A stretch of 64,000 nt of DNA from contig NZ_JAJBZM010000003.1 of the NCBI RefSeq assembly GCF_020567375.1, positions 697,333-761,332 on the forward strand, read 5' to 3'. The stretch is from Janibacter melonis (GTDB taxonomy: Bacteria > Actinomycetota > Actinomycetes > Actinomycetales > Dermatophilaceae). The first letter of the stretch is position 1; each line of letters opens with the position of its first letter. Of the stretch, positions 35,480 to 46,213 are shown piece by piece. A model generated the notes under the pieces. That model was given only the letters and a program-made list of their open reading frames with translations. It searched no databases and had not been told where the DNA came from. A program made the translations under genes and the position numbers.

Positions 35480-37164
35480 GCCACCCGCACCCCGAGCTCG
35501 ACATCCCCGCCCCGCTCGCGAAGGGTGCCGTGCGGGTCGTCCCGCTCGGTGGCCTCGGCGAGATCGGGCGCAACATGACCGTCGTCGAGCACGACGGCCA
35601 GCTGCTGATCATCGACTGCGGAGTCCTCTTCCCCGACGACCACCAGCCCGGTGTCGACCTCATCCTCCCGGACTTCGAGTACATCGAGGACCGGCTCGAC
35701 GACATCCAGGCGGTGATCCTCACCCACGGGCACGAGGACCACATCGGCGCCGTGCCCTACCTGCTGCGCCTCAAGCCCGACCTGCCGCTCATCGGCTCGC
35801 AGCTGACCCTCGCGCTCGTCGAGGCCAAGCTCAAGGAGCACCGGATCAAGCCCTACACCCTCGGCGTCGCCGAGGGCATGCGCGAGGTCTTCGGGCACTT
35901 CGACTGCGAGTTCATCGCCGTCAACCACTCGATCCCCGACGCCCTCGCCGTCTTCGTGCGCACGCCCGGTGGCACCCTGCTGCACACCGGTGACTTCAAG
36001 ATGGACCAGCTGCCGCTCGACGGCCGGATCACGGACCTGCGCGCCTTCGCCCGCGCAGGCGAGGAGGGGGTCGACCTCTTCCTCACCGACAGCACGAACG
36101 CGACGGTGCCGGGCTTCACCGCGCCCGAGCGCGACATCTCGGCGGCGATCGACAAGGTCTTCCGCGGGGCCGAGCGGCGGATCATCGCCGCGTGCTTCTC
36201 CTCGCACATGCACCGCGTCCAGCAGGTGCTCGACGCCGCGGAGCGCAACGGGCGCAAGGTCGCCTTCGTCGGTCGCTCGATGATCCGCAACATGGGGATC
36301 GCGGCCGACCTCGGTCATCTCCACGTGCCCGACCGGGTGCTCGTCGACGTCAAGAAGCTCGGCGACCTGCCCGACGACCAGGTCGTCCTCATCTGCACCG
36401 GCAGCCAGGGCGAGCCGATGGCGGCCCTCAACCGCATGGCCAACCGCGACCACCGCATCGACGTCGGCGTCGACGACACCATCATGCTGCTCTCCTCGCC
36501 GATCCCCGGCAACGAGGGCTCGGTGTGGCGGGTCATCAACGGCCTCATGCGCCTGGGTGCCCACGTCGTGCACAGCGGCGGCACCGACCGGGTGCACGTC
36601 TCCGGCCACGCGAGCGCGGGCGAGCTTCTCTACTGCTACAACATCGTCAAGCCCAAGAACGTCCTGCCGGTGCACGGCGAGTGGCGCCACCTCGTGGCCA
36701 ACCGCGACCTCGCGATCGCGACCGGGGTTCACCCCGACCACATCCCGCTCGCCGAGGACGGCGTCGTCGTCGACCTCGTCGACGGCCGGGCGCGGGTCGT
36801 CGGCGCGGTGCCCTGCGGCTACGTCTACGTCGACGGCAGCAGCGTGGGCGAGGCCGACGAGGACCTGCTCAAGGACCGCCGCATCCTGCGCGACGAGGGC
36901 TTCATCTCGGTCATGGTCGTCATCAACTCCTCCAGCGGCGCGATCCTCGCCGGCCCGGAGATCGTCGCCCGCGGGTTCGCGGAGGGTGACGAGATCTTCG
37001 AGCAGGTGCGTCCGAAGATCGTCGCGGCGATCCAGGACGCGACGGCGAAGGGGGTCACCGACCCCCACCAGCTGCAGCAGGTCATCCGCCGCGCCGTCGG
37101 CGGCTGGGTCGGCGGCAAGATCCGTCGCCGCCCGATGATCATCCCGACGGTCGTCGAGGCCTGA
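35476..37164 (+). CDS. rnj: Ribonuclease J
   Basis: A 562-residue metallo-beta-lactamase/beta-CASP nuclease that works in mRNA decay and rRNA maturation. Metal motif H84-G-H86-E-D88-H89 ([10 protein letters not shown]), beta-CASP motif [24 protein letters not shown] and the C-terminal domain [27 protein letters not shown] are typical. Starts within the dapA stop. Confidence 0.96.
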   Translation: MSHPHPELDIPAPLAKGAVRVVPLGGLGEIGRNMTVVEHDGQLLIIDCGVLFPDDHQPGVDLILPDFEYIEDRLDDIQAVILTHGHEDHIGAVPYLLRLKPDLPLIGSQLTLALVEAKLKEHRIKPYTLGVAEGMREVFGHFDCEFIAVNHSIPDALAVFVRTPGGTLLHTGDFKMDQLPLDGRITDLRAFARAGEEGVDLFLTDSTNATVPGFTAPERDISAAIDKVFRGAERRIIAACFSSHMHRVQQVLDAAERNGRKVAFVGRSMIRNMGIAADLGHLHVPDRVLVDVKKLGDLPDDQVVLICTGSQGEPMAALNRMANRDHRIDVGVDDTIMLLSSPIPGNEGSVWRVINGLMRLGAHVVHSGGTDRVHVSGHASAGELLYCYNIVKPKNVLPVHGEWRHLVANRDLAIATGVHPDHIPLAEDGVVVDLVDGRARVVGAVPCGYVYVDGSSVGEADEDLLKDRRILRDEGFISVMVVINSSSGAILAGPEIVARGFAEGDEIFEQVRPKIVAAIQDATAKGVTDPHQLQQVIRRAVGGWVGGKIRRRPMIIPTVVEA

Positions 37165-37170
37165 GGCGCA

Positions 37171-37300
37171 CCCCTTCGCCCCGGCACCCCCGAGCTACCA
37201 CACCCCCCGAGCTACCACGCAGTACTGGTCGTCATCACGACCAGCACTGCGTGGTAGCTCGCGTCGTAGCCGGGTCGGTAGCCGGAGGCGGGCGAAGGGG
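37171..37300. repeat. Intergenic inverted-repeat element 3 flanked by CCCCTTCG / CGAAGGGG
   Basis: Two 24-nt arms (37209-37232 and 37237-37260) match at 23 of 24 positions around a 4-nt loop, giving an extreme hairpin. The first ten bases of the left arm are also present as a separate copy at 37192-37201. CCCCTTCG is at 37171-37178 and CGAAGGGG at 37293-37300. It lies between convergent rnj and the desulfurase gene, with the same plan as element 1. Confidence 0.85.
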
Positions 37301-37303
37301 GAG

Positions 37304-38620
37304 TCAGCCCCGCGGGGCGAGGGAGCGGACCGCGGCGACGAGGCGGTCGACGTGCTCGGGGGAGTTCGCCAGACCCAGGCTCGCGCGGACCGCGCTCGTG
37401 CTGCCCGACCCCTGCCGCGCGAGGAGGGCGTCGACGAGGACGTGGGCGCAGAAGCGTCCGTCGCGCACCCCGATGCCGTGCTCGTCGGAGAGCCGGCGCG
37501 AGACCTCCTGGGCCGACCGCCCCTCGACCGTGAAGGTGACGACCGGCGCCCGGTCGTGCGTCGGCCCGAAGATCGAGTGCGTCTGCACCCCGGGGATCGC
37601 GTCGAGCCGGCTCACCAGGCCCCGCCCGAGGGTCTCGTCGAGCTCGGCGATGGCCTCGCGGTGCTCCTCGACGACCTCGCACGCGACGGCCAGGGCCACC
37701 GCGCCGAGGACGTTCGGGCTGCCGGCCTCGTGGCGGGCGGGACCGATCTGCCACGTCGTGTCCTCGTCGGAGACCGCGGCGGTCGCACCGCCCCCGGCGA
37801 GGTAGGGCTCGGCCGCGTCGAGCCAGTCCGAGCGCCCGACGAGCACGCCGGCGCCGTACGGGGCGTAGATCTTGTGCCCCGAGAAGGCGACGTAGTCGAG
37901 CTCCTCGAGCGCGAGGTCGACGGCGCGGTGCTGGACGAGCTGGGCGGCGTCGAGCGCGACCCGGGCGCCGTGCCGGCGGGCGACCGCCGCGATCTGCGCG
38001 ACCGGCCAGTACTCGCCCGTGACGTTCGACGCGCCGGTGACGACGACGAGCGCGTCGGCGGTGCGCGAGGTCCGCAGCGCCGCGTCGACGACCGAGACCG
38101 CCTCGGCCGGGCTCGAGGGCACGGGGAGGCGGACGAGCTGCTCGGCGCGCCACGGCAGGATCGTCGCGTGGTGGTCGGAGCCGAAGACGAAGACCTGCGC
38201 GTCCTGCGGCACGACCGAGGCGAGGAGGTTGAAGGAGTCGGTGGTGTTGCGCGTGAAGATCACGTGGTCGTCCGCGCGCGCGCCGACGAAGCGGGCCACG
38301 ACCTCGCGGGCCTGCTCGTAGCGCGCGCTCGTCACGCGCGAGGCGTAGCCGTTGCCGCGGTGCACCGACGAGTACGTGAGGCTCGCCTCGTCGACGGCGG
38401 CCTTGACGGCGACGAAGGCCGAGGTCGAGGCCCCGTGGTCGAGATTCGCGTATTCGACCTCGGCGCCGGACTCGAGCGGGCAGACGAGCCCGTCGGAGAC
38501 GAGTGCCGGTGTCGCCGGTGCGCTCGGACGGGGTCGCAGCTGGTGCACGGCCGCCAGCGTCGGCTCGGCGGGGCGGGGGAGCGCCGGCGGGGCGGCCGGG
38601 GCGAGAGCGGTGGTGGACAT
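37304..38620 (-). CDS. Class V aminotransferase/cysteine desulfurase-like protein
   Basis: A 438-residue PLP enzyme of the SufS/CsdA type. PLP lysine K250 in AFSGHKIYAPYGAG, HHATILPWR, and a cysteine C391 in GVRDGRFCAHVL at the position of the SufS persulfide cysteine. It would remove sulfur from cysteine or a related substrate. GGGAGG is 7 nt before the ATG at 38620. A SAM-IV riboswitch in the leader ties expression to methionine/SAM status, so a role in sulfur amino acid metabolism rather than Fe-S assembly is likely (inference). No suf genes are adjacent. Confidence 0.88.
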   Translation of the reverse strand: MSTTALAPAAPPALPRPAEPTLAAVHQLRPRPSAPATPALVSDGLVCPLESGAEVEYANLDHGASTSAFVAVKAAVDEASLTYSSVHRGNGYASRVTSARYEQAREVVARFVGARADDHVIFTRNTTDSFNLLASVVPQDAQVFVFGSDHHATILPWRAEQLVRLPVPSSPAEAVSVVDAALRTSRTADALVVVTGASNVTGEYWPVAQIAAVARRHGARVALDAAQLVQHRAVDLALEELDYVAFSGHKIYAPYGAGVLVGRSDWLDAAEPYLAGGGATAAVSDEDTTWQIGPARHEAGSPNVLGAVALAVACEVVEEHREAIAELDETLGRGLVSRLDAIPGVQTHSIFGPTHDRAPVVTFTVEGRSAQEVSRRLSDEHGIGVRDGRFCAHVLVDALLARQGSGSTSAVRASLGLANSPEHVDRLVAAVRSLAPRG

Positions 38621-38660
38621 GGCATGCCTCCCATGAGGTCTGGGACCTCGGGGCAGCCGG

Positions 38661-38773
38661 GGTCCGCGCTTGCCGGCGTCGTCTGGCGTCGGCCAGGTCG
38701 TCACCCGGAGCACCCCACCGCGGAGGAGGGTTGCCGACCAGCGAGCCGGGGCTTGACGCTGGCACTCATGACC
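38661..38773 (-). ncRNA. SAM-IV riboswitch
   Basis: Read on the minus strand from 38773, the leader starts GGTCATGAGTGCCAGCGTCA and continues with AAGCCCCGGCTCGCTGG, CGGCAACCCTCC, GCGGTGGGGTGCTCCGGGTG and ends GGCAAGCGCGGACC. These blocks match, in order, the mycobacterial SAM-IV aptamer as I recall it, including the CGGCAACCC junction and the distal CGGCAAGCGCGG pseudoknot strand. It binds S-adenosylmethionine and should reduce expression of the desulfurase-like gene when SAM is abundant. Confidence 0.9.
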
Positions 38774-38782
38774 TTGGCCGCG

Positions 38783-38788
38783 ACCTTA
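38783..38788 (-). promoter_or_regulatory. -10 box for the SAM-IV riboswitch transcript
   Basis: TAAGGT (38788-38783) stands 9 nt before the first aptamer bases, placing transcription start just at the riboswitch 5' end. Confidence 0.6.
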
Positions 38789-38865
38789 GCAGCGGGTCGT
38801 GGACCGGCGTCGAGCTCGTCCGGCCCCGTCTTGTCTGCTGAGACCTGGGTGGAGGAGGGGCGTGC

Positions 38866-39510
38866 TCAGGCGCGCACGAGGAGCGCGAGGACCGCCCCGA
38901 GCACGAGGTAGGGGCCGAAGGCGAGATGCGTGGCGCGGTCCGCCCGGCGCAGCACGAGGAGCACGAGTGCGGCGACACCGCCGAGCGCGAAGGCCGCGTA
39001 CACGCCGAGGACGAGGGTGCTCCAGCCGTACCAGCCGAGCAGCGGGGCGAGGGCGAGCACGAGCTTCGCGTCACCCATCCCGATGCCGCGCGAGCCGAGG
39101 ACGAGGCTGACGAGCACGAAGGCACCGCCGACGCCCGCCATGGCGACGAGCGCCCGGCGCAGGTCGTCCCACTGCCCGGACGTCGCCGCGGCGAGGGCGA
39201 GGAGCGCGAGGACGGCGGCCGCGAAGGGGAGCGTGAGGGCGTTGGGCAGCCGGTGGACGTCCGCGTCGACCGCGAGCAGGAGCAGGCCGACCGGGGCGAG
39301 GAGCGCGGTCGCCGCCGCGGCGGCGAGCGGCTCGTCGCGGGCGACCCAGACGAGGGCGGCCGCGAGCGCCGGCACCGCCGGCACGAGCCACCCGTGGGCG
39401 GGCAGCGGAGCCGTCTCGTCGGGGCGTCGGTAGGTGCCCGAGCGGCCCCACCTCCACGCGAGGGGCATGCCCACGAGCGCGACGGCGAGCGCGACGAGGA
39501 CATGGGGCAC
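38866..39510 (-). CDS. Prepilin peptidase (A24 family)
   Basis: A 214-residue aspartyl protease with about seven to eight helices. Catalytic aspartates are D82 or D84 in LAVDADVHRLPNALT and D147 in GIGMGDAKLVLAL. The N-terminal methylase domain is missing, as is usual in this phylum. It matures type IV pilin or Tad/Flp pilin precursors; no pilin genes are in the window. The GTG at 39510 follows a leaderless-type promoter. Confidence 0.92.
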   Translation of the reverse strand: MPHVLVALAVALVGMPLAWRWGRSGTYRRPDETAPLPAHGWLVPAVPALAAALVWVARDEPLAAAAATALLAPVGLLLLAVDADVHRLPNALTLPFAAAVLALLALAAATSGQWDDLRRALVAMAGVGGAFVLVSLVLGSRGIGMGDAKLVLALAPLLGWYGWSTLVLGVYAAFALGGVAALVLLVLRRADRATHLAFGPYLVLGAVLALLVRA

Positions 39511-39522
39511 GCACGCAGGGTA
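39511..39522 (-). promoter_or_regulatory. Leaderless-type promoter of the prepilin peptidase
   Basis: TACCCT (39522-39517) is 6 nt before the GTG at 39510 on the minus strand. Confidence 0.6.
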
Positions 39523-39626
39523 TGCGGGCGCCGGTGGCTCTCCCCGGCGCCGTCCACACCCCCCTTCGCCCGGAACCGGCGGCCCCTGGTGCGCGTGTGA
39601 CACGTGTGAAAGGGGTGGCGATCGCC

Positions 39627-39638
39627 TAGCCTGCGAGC
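39627..39638 (+). promoter_or_regulatory. Leaderless-type promoter of ftsK
   Basis: TAGCCT (39627-39632) is 6 nt before the ATG at 39639, with no ribosome binding site. Confidence 0.65.
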
Positions 39639-42479
39639 ATGGCAACACGTAACGGCACCCCCGCGCGCCCGCGTGGGGGATCCACCCGCGCACCCGGTCG
39701 CACGGCCGCGACCAAGGGCCCGGGGCGGTCCACGGGCACCAAGGCCCGGTCCTCCTCGCGCTCCTCCGGCCGCACCGGCTCGAAGGGGTCGGGCACGACC
39801 TCGGCGAAGGGGGGCGGTCTCCCGCTCCCGCTCGCCGCCGTGCGCAGCACGTGGATGGGGGTCGCCGGCGCCGCCGGCGCCGGTGCCCGCCGGGTGGGCC
39901 ACCAGGCCGGCCAGATCGAGCCCGAGCACCGTCGTGACGGTCTCGGCTTCACCCTCGTCGCGCTCGCCGTCGTCGTCGCCGCCGTCGAGTGGTGGGGCCT
40001 GCAGGGCGGGCTCGCCGATCTCGTGCACGCCGTGGCGGCGGGGACCTTCGGCCGCGTCGCCTACGCCCTCCCGCTCGTCCTCGTCCTCGCCGGGTGGCGC
40101 CTGCTGCGCGGCGCCGACGACGCGACGAGCGCCCGGCTCGGCTTCGGCCTGGCCCTGCTCTCGCTGTCGGTCTGCGGTCTGACGCACATCGCCCGCGGCA
40201 TCCCGCAGCCCCCCGACGGCGCCGGCCCGATGCGCGACGCCGGCGGCATCGTCGGCTTCCTCGCCTCCGACCCGCTCGCCACCGGGCTCACCGTGTGGCC
40301 GACGGCGATCATCCTCGTGCTGCTCGGCACCTTCTCGCTCCTGCTCGTCACGGGCACGCCCCTGCACGAGATCCCCACCCGGGCCGCCTACCTGCGGGCC
40401 GTCTTCACCGGCGCCCCGCCGCAGCCGCACGACGAGGTCGAGAGCACGCCGGCGGCCGCCCGTGCCGTGCAGGCCGCCCGCAAGCGCCGCTTCGACGAGC
40501 TCGACGAGCGCGACGGCGACACCGCCTTCGACCAGGCCGCCCAGGTCTCGCCCGCGGAGAAGGCACGTCGCCGGCGGGCCGCGAAGGCCGAGTCCGACGC
40601 CGCGAAGGCGGCAGAGGCCGCCGCGGCAGAGGAGGCCGCCCCGGAGGCCCCGGCGAAGGGGGGCCCGCGCCCCGGCGAGAAGCGCTCGACCGGCAACGGC
40701 GTCGTCGCCCCGGTCGCCAAGGACAAGACCCCGCTGCAGGCGCCCCCGACGACCCAGCTGCCGCAGCGCGTCGAGCAGCTCGCCCTCGCCGGCGACGTCA
40801 CCTACACGCTGCCCGACTCGGCGGCGCTCAAGGCCGGCTCGCCGCACAAGGAGCGCTCCGCCGCCAACGACCAGGTCGTCGACGCCCTGACCAACGTCCT
40901 CGACGAGTTCGGCATCGACGCGCAGGTCACCGGCTTCCACCGCGGCCCCACCGTCACCCGGTACGTCGTCGAGCTGGGCCCCGGCGTCAAGGTCGAGCGC
41001 GTCACCGCGCTCAGCAAGAACATCGCCTACGCCGTGGCCTCGGCCGACGTGCGCATCCTCAGCCCCATCCCGGGCAAGTCGGCCATCGGCATCGAGATCC
41101 CGAACGCCGACAAGGAGATGGTCTGCCTCGGCGACGTGCTGCGCAGCGACGTCGCACGGACCAACGAGCACCCGATGGTCATGGGTGTCGGCAAGGACGT
41201 CGAGGGCGGGTACGTCATCGCCAACCTCGCGAAGATGCCCCACATCCTCGTCGCCGGCGCGACGGGCTCCGGCAAGTCGAGCTTCGTCAACTCGATGATC
41301 ACCTCGATCCTCATGCGGGCCACGCCCGACGAGGTGCGCATGGTGCTCGTCGACCCCAAGCGCGTCGAGCTCACCGCGTACGAGGGGATCCCGCACCTCA
41401 TCACGCCCATCATCACCAACGCGAAGAAGGCCGCCGAGGCCCTGCAGTGGGTGGTGAAGGAGATGGACATGCGCTACGACGACCTCGCCGCCTTCGGGTA
41501 CAAGCACGTCGACGACTTCAACAAGGCGGTCCGCGCCGGCACCGTGCAGCCGCTGCCCGGCAGCGAGCGCACGATCCAGCCCTACCCCTACCTGCTCGTC
41601 ATCGTCGACGAGCTCGCCGACCTCATGATGGTCGCGCCGCGCGACGTCGAGGACTCGATCGTGCGCATCACCCAGCTGGCGCGCGCCGCCGGCATCCACC
41701 TCGTGCTGGCGACCCAGCGGCCCTCCGTCGACGTCGTCACCGGCCTCATCAAGGCCAACGTGCCCAGCCGGATGGCCTTCGCGACCTCCTCGCTCGCCGA
41801 CAGCCGGGTCGTCCTCGACCAGCCGGGCGCCGAGAAGCTGCTCGGCCAGGGCGACGCGCTCTTCTTGCCCATGGGCAAGAGCAAGCCGATGCGCGTCCAG
41901 GGCGCGTGGGTCACCGAGTCCGAGATCCACGAGGTCGTCCAGCACGTCACCGGCCAGCTCGCCCCGCGCTACCGCGAGGACGTCGCCGTCGAGGCGCCGA
42001 AGAAGCAGATCGACGAGGACATCGGCGACGACCTCGACGTGCTGCTCCAGGCCACCGAGCTCGTCGTCACGACGCAGTTCGGCTCGACATCGATGCTCCA
42101 GCGCAAGCTGCGCGTCGGCTTCGCCAAGGCCGGCCGCCTCATGGACCTGCTCGAGTCCCGCGGCGTCGTCGGCCCCTCCGAGGGCAGCAAGGCCCGTGAC
42201 GTGCTCATCACGCCCGACGAGCTGCCGGTAACCCTGGCGCTCATGCGCGGAGACGACGTGCCGGACGCCGCCCCGGTGTCCCCGGACGACACGCAGGAGG
42301 TGCCGGGCCGAGGCGAGGGTCCTCGCCCCTTCGCCGGCGAGGAGGAGGTCGTCGACGTCGAGCGCGACCCGCAGCCGACCCCTCCGACCGGGCGCTACGC
42401 GGTCGACCCCATCGGCACGGACATCCCCGTCGACGACGACGAGGACGACGAGGACGCGTGGTCGCTCACCGGGCGCTGA
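39639..42479 (+). CDS. ftsK: FtsK/SpoIIIE DNA translocase
   Basis: A 946-residue septal DNA pump. A Gly/Ser/Arg-rich tail (about 55 residues) precedes four N-terminal helices, an Ala/Glu/Lys linker (about 270-350), the alpha/beta motor with Walker [10 protein letters not shown] at about 540-548 and Walker [14 protein letters not shown], and a C-terminal gamma winged helix ([35 protein letters not shown]) that reads polar DNA motifs. A 70-residue acidic extension follows the gamma domain. Its recognition sequence in this lineage may relate to the frequent CGAAGGGG octamer (hypothesis). Confidence 0.96.
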   Translation: MATRNGTPARPRGGSTRAPGRTAATKGPGRSTGTKARSSSRSSGRTGSKGSGTTSAKGGGLPLPLAAVRSTWMGVAGAAGAGARRVGHQAGQIEPEHRRDGLGFTLVALAVVVAAVEWWGLQGGLADLVHAVAAGTFGRVAYALPLVLVLAGWRLLRGADDATSARLGFGLALLSLSVCGLTHIARGIPQPPDGAGPMRDAGGIVGFLASDPLATGLTVWPTAIILVLLGTFSLLLVTGTPLHEIPTRAAYLRAVFTGAPPQPHDEVESTPAAARAVQAARKRRFDELDERDGDTAFDQAAQVSPAEKARRRRAAKAESDAAKAAEAAAAEEAAPEAPAKGGPRPGEKRSTGNGVVAPVAKDKTPLQAPPTTQLPQRVEQLALAGDVTYTLPDSAALKAGSPHKERSAANDQVVDALTNVLDEFGIDAQVTGFHRGPTVTRYVVELGPGVKVERVTALSKNIAYAVASADVRILSPIPGKSAIGIEIPNADKEMVCLGDVLRSDVARTNEHPMVMGVGKDVEGGYVIANLAKMPHILVAGATGSGKSSFVNSMITSILMRATPDEVRMVLVDPKRVELTAYEGIPHLITPIITNAKKAAEALQWVVKEMDMRYDDLAAFGYKHVDDFNKAVRAGTVQPLPGSERTIQPYPYLLVIVDELADLMMVAPRDVEDSIVRITQLARAAGIHLVLATQRPSVDVVTGLIKANVPSRMAFATSSLADSRVVLDQPGAEKLLGQGDALFLPMGKSKPMRVQGAWVTESEIHEVVQHVTGQLAPRYREDVAVEAPKKQIDEDIGDDLDVLLQATELVVTTQFGSTSMLQRKLRVGFAKAGRLMDLLESRGVVGPSEGSKARDVLITPDELPVTLALMRGDDVPDAAPVSPDDTQEVPGRGEGPRPFAGEEEVVDVERDPQPTPPTGRYAVDPIGTDIPVDDDEDDEDAWSLTGR

Positions 42480-42497
42480 CCGGGGCCCCCGCGGCTC

Positions 42498-42509
42498 TAC
42501 GCTGACGTC
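42498..42509 (+). promoter_or_regulatory. Leaderless-type promoter of the channel-like gene
   Basis: TACGCT (42498-42503) is 6 nt before the ATG at 42510. Confidence 0.6.
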
Positions 42510-43214
42510 ATGCCCGAGGTCTGGTACGCCCCGAAGAAGCCCCTGTCCGGCCGGGACTACTGGGTGGCGGTGCTGCGCAAGCAGCCGTCGGCGATCCTCC
42601 TCGCGATCCAGCTGCTCGCGATCCTGCTGCTGCCGTGGCTGGAGGCACAGCTGTGGGGGCGGCTCGTCTTCGTCGTCATCTCCTTCTTCGCGGTGACGAT
42701 CGCCGCCTTCGTCACGCGCTCGACGCCCTCGCTCACCTGGCTGGCGCTGCTCATCGGCGTCCCCTGCGTGGCGCTCGAGGCGTGGAGCGTGCTCTCGCCG
42801 GACAACGTCCTCGTCGGGGCCGTCGGCCACTTCGGGCTCGCGGCCTTCTACCTCTACGTCGCGTACGGGCTCGTGTCCTACGTCTTCTCCGACAGCTGGG
42901 TGACGAGCGACGAGCTCTTCGCGGTGGGCGCGGCCTTCACCGTCCTGCTCTTCGCCTTCGCCTACCTCTTCCTCGGGGTCCAGTTCATCTGGCCGGAGTC
43001 GTTCACCGGTCACGTCCCCGGGCCGCGTCGCACGTTCCTCGAGCTGCTCTTCTTCTCCGCAGCCAACCTCACGAGCGTCGGGCTCTCCGACGTCGGGGCG
43101 ATCCGCCCGCACGCCCGGGCTGTGACGATCATCGAGCAGCTCACCGGCGTCATGTACGTCGCGATGGTCATCTCCCGGCTCGTCGCGCTCACCGTGGCCA
43201 AGGCGCGCCGCTGA
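42510..43214 (+). CDS. Ion-channel-like membrane protein
   Basis: A 234-residue protein with about six helices. The last third, [50 protein letters not shown], has the pore-helix/filter/inner-helix layout of two-helix potassium channels, with TSVGLSDV in place of the TTVGYGD filter. The tyrosine and second glycine of the filter are changed, so conductance or selectivity may differ. Actinobacterial relatives are usually named two-pore-domain potassium or ion channel proteins. Located between ftsK and rimO. Confidence 0.7.
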   Translation: MPEVWYAPKKPLSGRDYWVAVLRKQPSAILLAIQLLAILLLPWLEAQLWGRLVFVVISFFAVTIAAFVTRSTPSLTWLALLIGVPCVALEAWSVLSPDNVLVGAVGHFGLAAFYLYVAYGLVSYVFSDSWVTSDELFAVGAAFTVLLFAFAYLFLGVQFIWPESFTGHVPGPRRTFLELLFFSAANLTSVGLSDVGAIRPHARAVTIIEQLTGVMYVAMVISRLVALTVAKARR

Positions 43215-43236
43215 CCGAGCCCCTCCGCGCGAGACC

Positions 43237-43249
43237 TAGAGTGGGGGGC
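43237..43249 (+). promoter_or_regulatory. Leaderless-type promoter of rimO
   Basis: TAGAGT (43237-43242) is 7 nt before the ATG at 43250. The G-run in between might also act as a weak ribosome binding site. Confidence 0.5.
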
Positions 43250-44707
43250 ATGTCTGAGCCGTCTCGCAGCGTCGCCCTCGTCACCCTCGGGTGCACCCGT
43301 AACGAGGTCGACTCCGAGGAGCTCGCCGGGCGCCTCGCCGCCGAGGGGTGGCAGCTCGTCGACGACGCCTCGCAGGCTGACGTCGCCGTCGTCAACACGT
43401 GCGGCTTCATCGAGCAGGCGAAGAAGGACTCGATCGACGCCGTCCTCGAGGCCGGACAGCTGCGCGAGACGGGGCGCACCCAGGCGGTCGTCGCCGTGGG
43501 CTGCCTCGCCGAGCGGTACGGCCGCGAGCTCGCGGAGGAGCTGCCCGAGGCCGACGCCGTGCTCGGCTTCGACTCCTACCGCGACATGTCCTCACACCTG
43601 CGCGCCGTGCTCGACGGGCACCCGCCCGAGGCGCACGTCCCCGGCGACCGCCGCACGCTGCTCCCGCTCGCACCGCTCCAGCGTGCCGACGCCGCGGCCG
43701 CGGTGGCCCTGCCCGGCCACGGCGACGACGGCATCTCCGCCGCTCCGGGCGGAGACTCCGCCGCCGTGCGCGACCTGCCCCGTGCCCGGCTCGACGACCG
43801 GCCCTGGGCGCCGCTGAAGATCGCCTCGGGCTGCGACCGGCGCTGCGCCTTCTGCGCGATCCCCACCTTCCGCGGCTCCTTCGTCTCGCGCCGGCCCACC
43901 GACGTCATCGCCGAGGGGCGCTGGCTGGCCCAGCAGGGCGTGCGCGAGCTCTTCCTCGTCTCGGAGAACTCGACGTCGTACGGCAAGGACCTCGGCGAGC
44001 TCGACCTCATGCAGGCGCTCATGCCCCAGCTCACGCAGATCGAGGGCGTCGAGCGGGTGCGCGTCAGCTACCTCCAGCCCGCCGAGATCCGTCCCGGCCT
44101 CCTCGAGGCGATGGCGGCCACCCCCGGGGTCATGCCCTGGTACGACATCTCCTTCCAGCACTCGAGCCCGACCCTGCTGCGCCGGATGCGCCGCTTCGGC
44201 TCGACGCAGGCCTTCCTCGAGCTCGTCGAGGGCATCCGGGAGCGCCAGCCCGAGGCGGGCATCCGCAGCAACGTCATCGTCGGCTTCCCCGGCGAGAGCG
44301 AGGACGACCTCGCCGAGCTCGAGCGCTTCCTCGTCGCGGCCCGCCTCGACGTCGTCGGCGTCTTCGGCTACTCCGACGAGGACGGCACCGAGGGCGAGCG
44401 CCTCGACGACAAGATCGACCCCGACGTCGTCGCCGAGCGCGTCGAGCGCGTGCGGGCCCTCGTCGACGAGCTCTCGGCGCAGCGCGCCGAGGAGCGCATC
44501 GGCCAGCACGTCCGTGTCCTCGTCGAGCAGGTCGAGGACGAGGACGGGCACCCCGAGGTCGTCGGGCGCGCCGAGCACCAGGGCCCTGACGTCGACGGCG
44601 AGACGATCCTGCTCGGCGAGGTCGAGGGCCTGGCCGTCGGTGACCTCGTCGACGCGGTCGTCGAGGGCACCGAGGGGATCGACCTCGTGGCCCGGGTCGG
44701 GCGATGA
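43250..44707 (+). CDS. rimO: Ribosomal protein S12 methylthiotransferase RimO
   Basis: A 485-residue radical-SAM enzyme with an N-terminal UPF0004 domain ([40 protein letters not shown]: three cluster cysteines), radical-SAM motif CDRRCAFC, and a C-terminal TRAM domain. It methylthiolates an aspartate of ribosomal protein S12. GFIEQAK distinguishes RimO from MiaB. Overlaps pgsA by ATGA. Confidence 0.94.
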   Translation: MSEPSRSVALVTLGCTRNEVDSEELAGRLAAEGWQLVDDASQADVAVVNTCGFIEQAKKDSIDAVLEAGQLRETGRTQAVVAVGCLAERYGRELAEELPEADAVLGFDSYRDMSSHLRAVLDGHPPEAHVPGDRRTLLPLAPLQRADAAAAVALPGHGDDGISAAPGGDSAAVRDLPRARLDDRPWAPLKIASGCDRRCAFCAIPTFRGSFVSRRPTDVIAEGRWLAQQGVRELFLVSENSTSYGKDLGELDLMQALMPQLTQIEGVERVRVSYLQPAEIRPGLLEAMAATPGVMPWYDISFQHSSPTLLRRMRRFGSTQAFLELVEGIRERQPEAGIRSNVIVGFPGESEDDLAELERFLVAARLDVVGVFGYSDEDGTEGERLDDKIDPDVVAERVERVRALVDELSAQRAEERIGQHVRVLVEQVEDEDGHPEVVGRAEHQGPDVDGETILLGEVEGLAVGDLVDAVVEGTEGIDLVARVGR

Positions 44708-45354
44708 GCACCCCCGCGCCGGTCCCCGCGCCCGCACCCGAGCCGAGCCCGTGGAACCTGCCCAACGCGCTGACCGTCCTGCGCATCCTGCTCGTCCCCG
44801 TCTTCGTCTGGCTGCTGCTGCGCGGCGGCGGCGACGACGCCGCGTCGCGCTGGTGGGCCTTCGGGGTCTTCGCCGTCGCGATCGTCACCGACCGGGTCGA
44901 CGGCGACATCGCCCGGGCCCGTGGCATCGTCACGAACTTCGGCAAGGTCGCCGACCCGATCGCCGACAAGGCCCTCACCGGGGCCGGCTTCATCACCCTG
45001 TCGATCATCGACGTCATCCCGTGGTGGGTGAGCGTCGTCGTCATCGCGCGCGAGCTCGGCATCACCCTCATGCGGTTCTTCGTCATCCGCCACGGCGTGA
45101 TGCCGGCCAGCCGCGGGGGCAAGGTCAAGACCTTCCTCCAGGCCCAGGCCCTGCTCATCCTCATGGCGCCGCTGTGGGTCCTGCCGTGGTCGCGGGTGTG
45201 GGAGGTCGTGGGCTACGTCATCCTCGCCGCGGCCGTCGCCGTGACCATCGCGACCGCCGTCGACTACGTCATGAAGGCGCTGACGCTGCGCGAGACGAGC
45301 GAGCGCGCGGCGATGAAGCGGGCCCGGGCCGGTCGCGACCGCCAGGTCCCATGA
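44704..45354 (+). CDS. pgsA: CDP-diacylglycerol-glycerol-3-phosphate 3-phosphatidyltransferase
   Basis: A 216-residue CDP-alcohol phosphotransferase with [21 protein letters not shown] and the catalytic motif [26 protein letters not shown] (D-x2-DG-x2-AR-x8-G-x3-D-x3-D). It makes phosphatidylglycerophosphate for membrane lipids. A Pro/Ala-rich N-terminal tag precedes the core. Overlaps rimO and cinA by 4 nt on each side. Confidence 0.93.
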   Translation: MSTPAPVPAPAPEPSPWNLPNALTVLRILLVPVFVWLLLRGGGDDAASRWWAFGVFAVAIVTDRVDGDIARARGIVTNFGKVADPIADKALTGAGFITLSIIDVIPWWVSVVVIARELGITLMRFFVIRHGVMPASRGGKVKTFLQAQALLILMAPLWVLPWSRVWEVVGYVILAAAVAVTIATAVDYVMKALTLRETSERAAMKRARAGRDRQVP

Positions 45355-45890
45355 CCCCCCACCCGGTCGCGGCGGCGGCGCTCGACGAGCTGCGCGCGCA
45401 CGGGCTGACGCTGGGCTGCGCCGAGTCGCTCACCGGCGGTCTGCTCTCGGCAGCGGTCGTCGCGGTGCCGGGCGCCTCGGACGTCCACCGGGGGGCGGTC
45501 GTCGCGTACGCCGCGGAGGTCAAGGCGCAGGTCCTCGGGGTCGACCGCTCGCTCCTCGACGCGGTCGGCACGGTCCACCCGGACGTGGCCGCCGCGATGG
45601 CGAAGGGGGCGCAGCGCGTCCTGCGGTGCGACGTCGCCCTGGCGACGACCGGGGTCGCGGGCCCCGGGCCGAGCGAGGGCCACCCCGCCGGCACCGTGCA
45701 CCTCGCCTGCGCCTGGGGCGAGGAGGTGCACCTGCGCCGGCTCGACCTGCCGGGCGAGCGCGCCGAGGTGCGCGAGGCGAGCGTGCGCGGCGCGCTGGAC
45801 CTGCTCCTCGCCGTGGCGTCGTCGCACGCTCGCGGTACGGTGGGGTCAGCACCACAGTCGCACGTCGAGCGAGAGGAGGGCCGGTCGTGA
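45351..45890 (+). CDS. cinA: CinA C-terminal-domain protein (nicotinamide-nucleotide amidase-like)
   Basis: A 179-residue protein with [25 protein letters not shown] and [26 protein letters not shown], the conserved features of the CinA C-terminal domain, which in other bacteria deamidates NMN. The N-terminal COG1058 domain is absent, as in most actinobacteria. Lies between pgsA and clgR with overlaps. Confidence 0.92.
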   Translation: MTPHPVAAAALDELRAHGLTLGCAESLTGGLLSAAVVAVPGASDVHRGAVVAYAAEVKAQVLGVDRSLLDAVGTVHPDVAAAMAKGAQRVLRCDVALATTGVAGPGPSEGHPAGTVHLACAWGEEVHLRRLDLPGERAEVREASVRGALDLLLAVASSHARGTVGSAPQSHVEREEGRS

Positions 45891-46180
45891 TCCTGCTGCG
45901 CGAAGAGCTCGGGGAGGTCCTGCGCGAGGCCCGGACGACCCAGGGCCGCACGCTGCGCCAGATCTCCGCCGACGCCTCCATCTCGCTGGGCTACCTCTCC
46001 GAGATCGAGCGCGGCGAGAAGGAGGCGAGCTCCGAGCTCCTCTCCTCCGTCTGCGTCGCGCTCGGCATGCCGCTGTCCGAGGTCCTCGCCGAGGTGGCGA
46101 CCCGGGTCAGCCGCGCCGAGCACGCCAGCGCTCCTGTGCCGCTGCGCGTCGGCGGTGGCGTCTCCGCCTCCGCCGCCTGA
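45887..46180 (+). CDS. clgR: ClgR-type XRE-family transcriptional regulator
   Basis: A 97-residue HTH protein with the ClgR core [48 protein letters not shown]. ClgR activates clp protease and stress genes in actinobacteria and is itself a Clp substrate; this one ends in GGVSASAA, an Ala-rich tail consistent with ClpP recognition. GTG at 45887 has AGGAGGG at a good distance and overlaps the cinA stop. Confidence 0.93.
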   Translation: MILLREELGEVLREARTTQGRTLRQISADASISLGYLSEIERGEKEASSELLSSVCVALGMPLSEVLAEVATRVSRAEHASAPVPLRVGGGVSASAA

Positions 46181-46213
46181 GCGGTCCCGCTCGGCGCCGT
46201 CGGCGCGCCCCCC

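Noticed and set aside
38766-43112. A 1448-codon open frame on the minus strand across ftsK and its neighbours
   Set aside because: It is antisense to well-supported genes, and its composition (Arg, Gly, Asp, Glu, low-complexity) is typical of the shadow frame in very GC-rich DNA.
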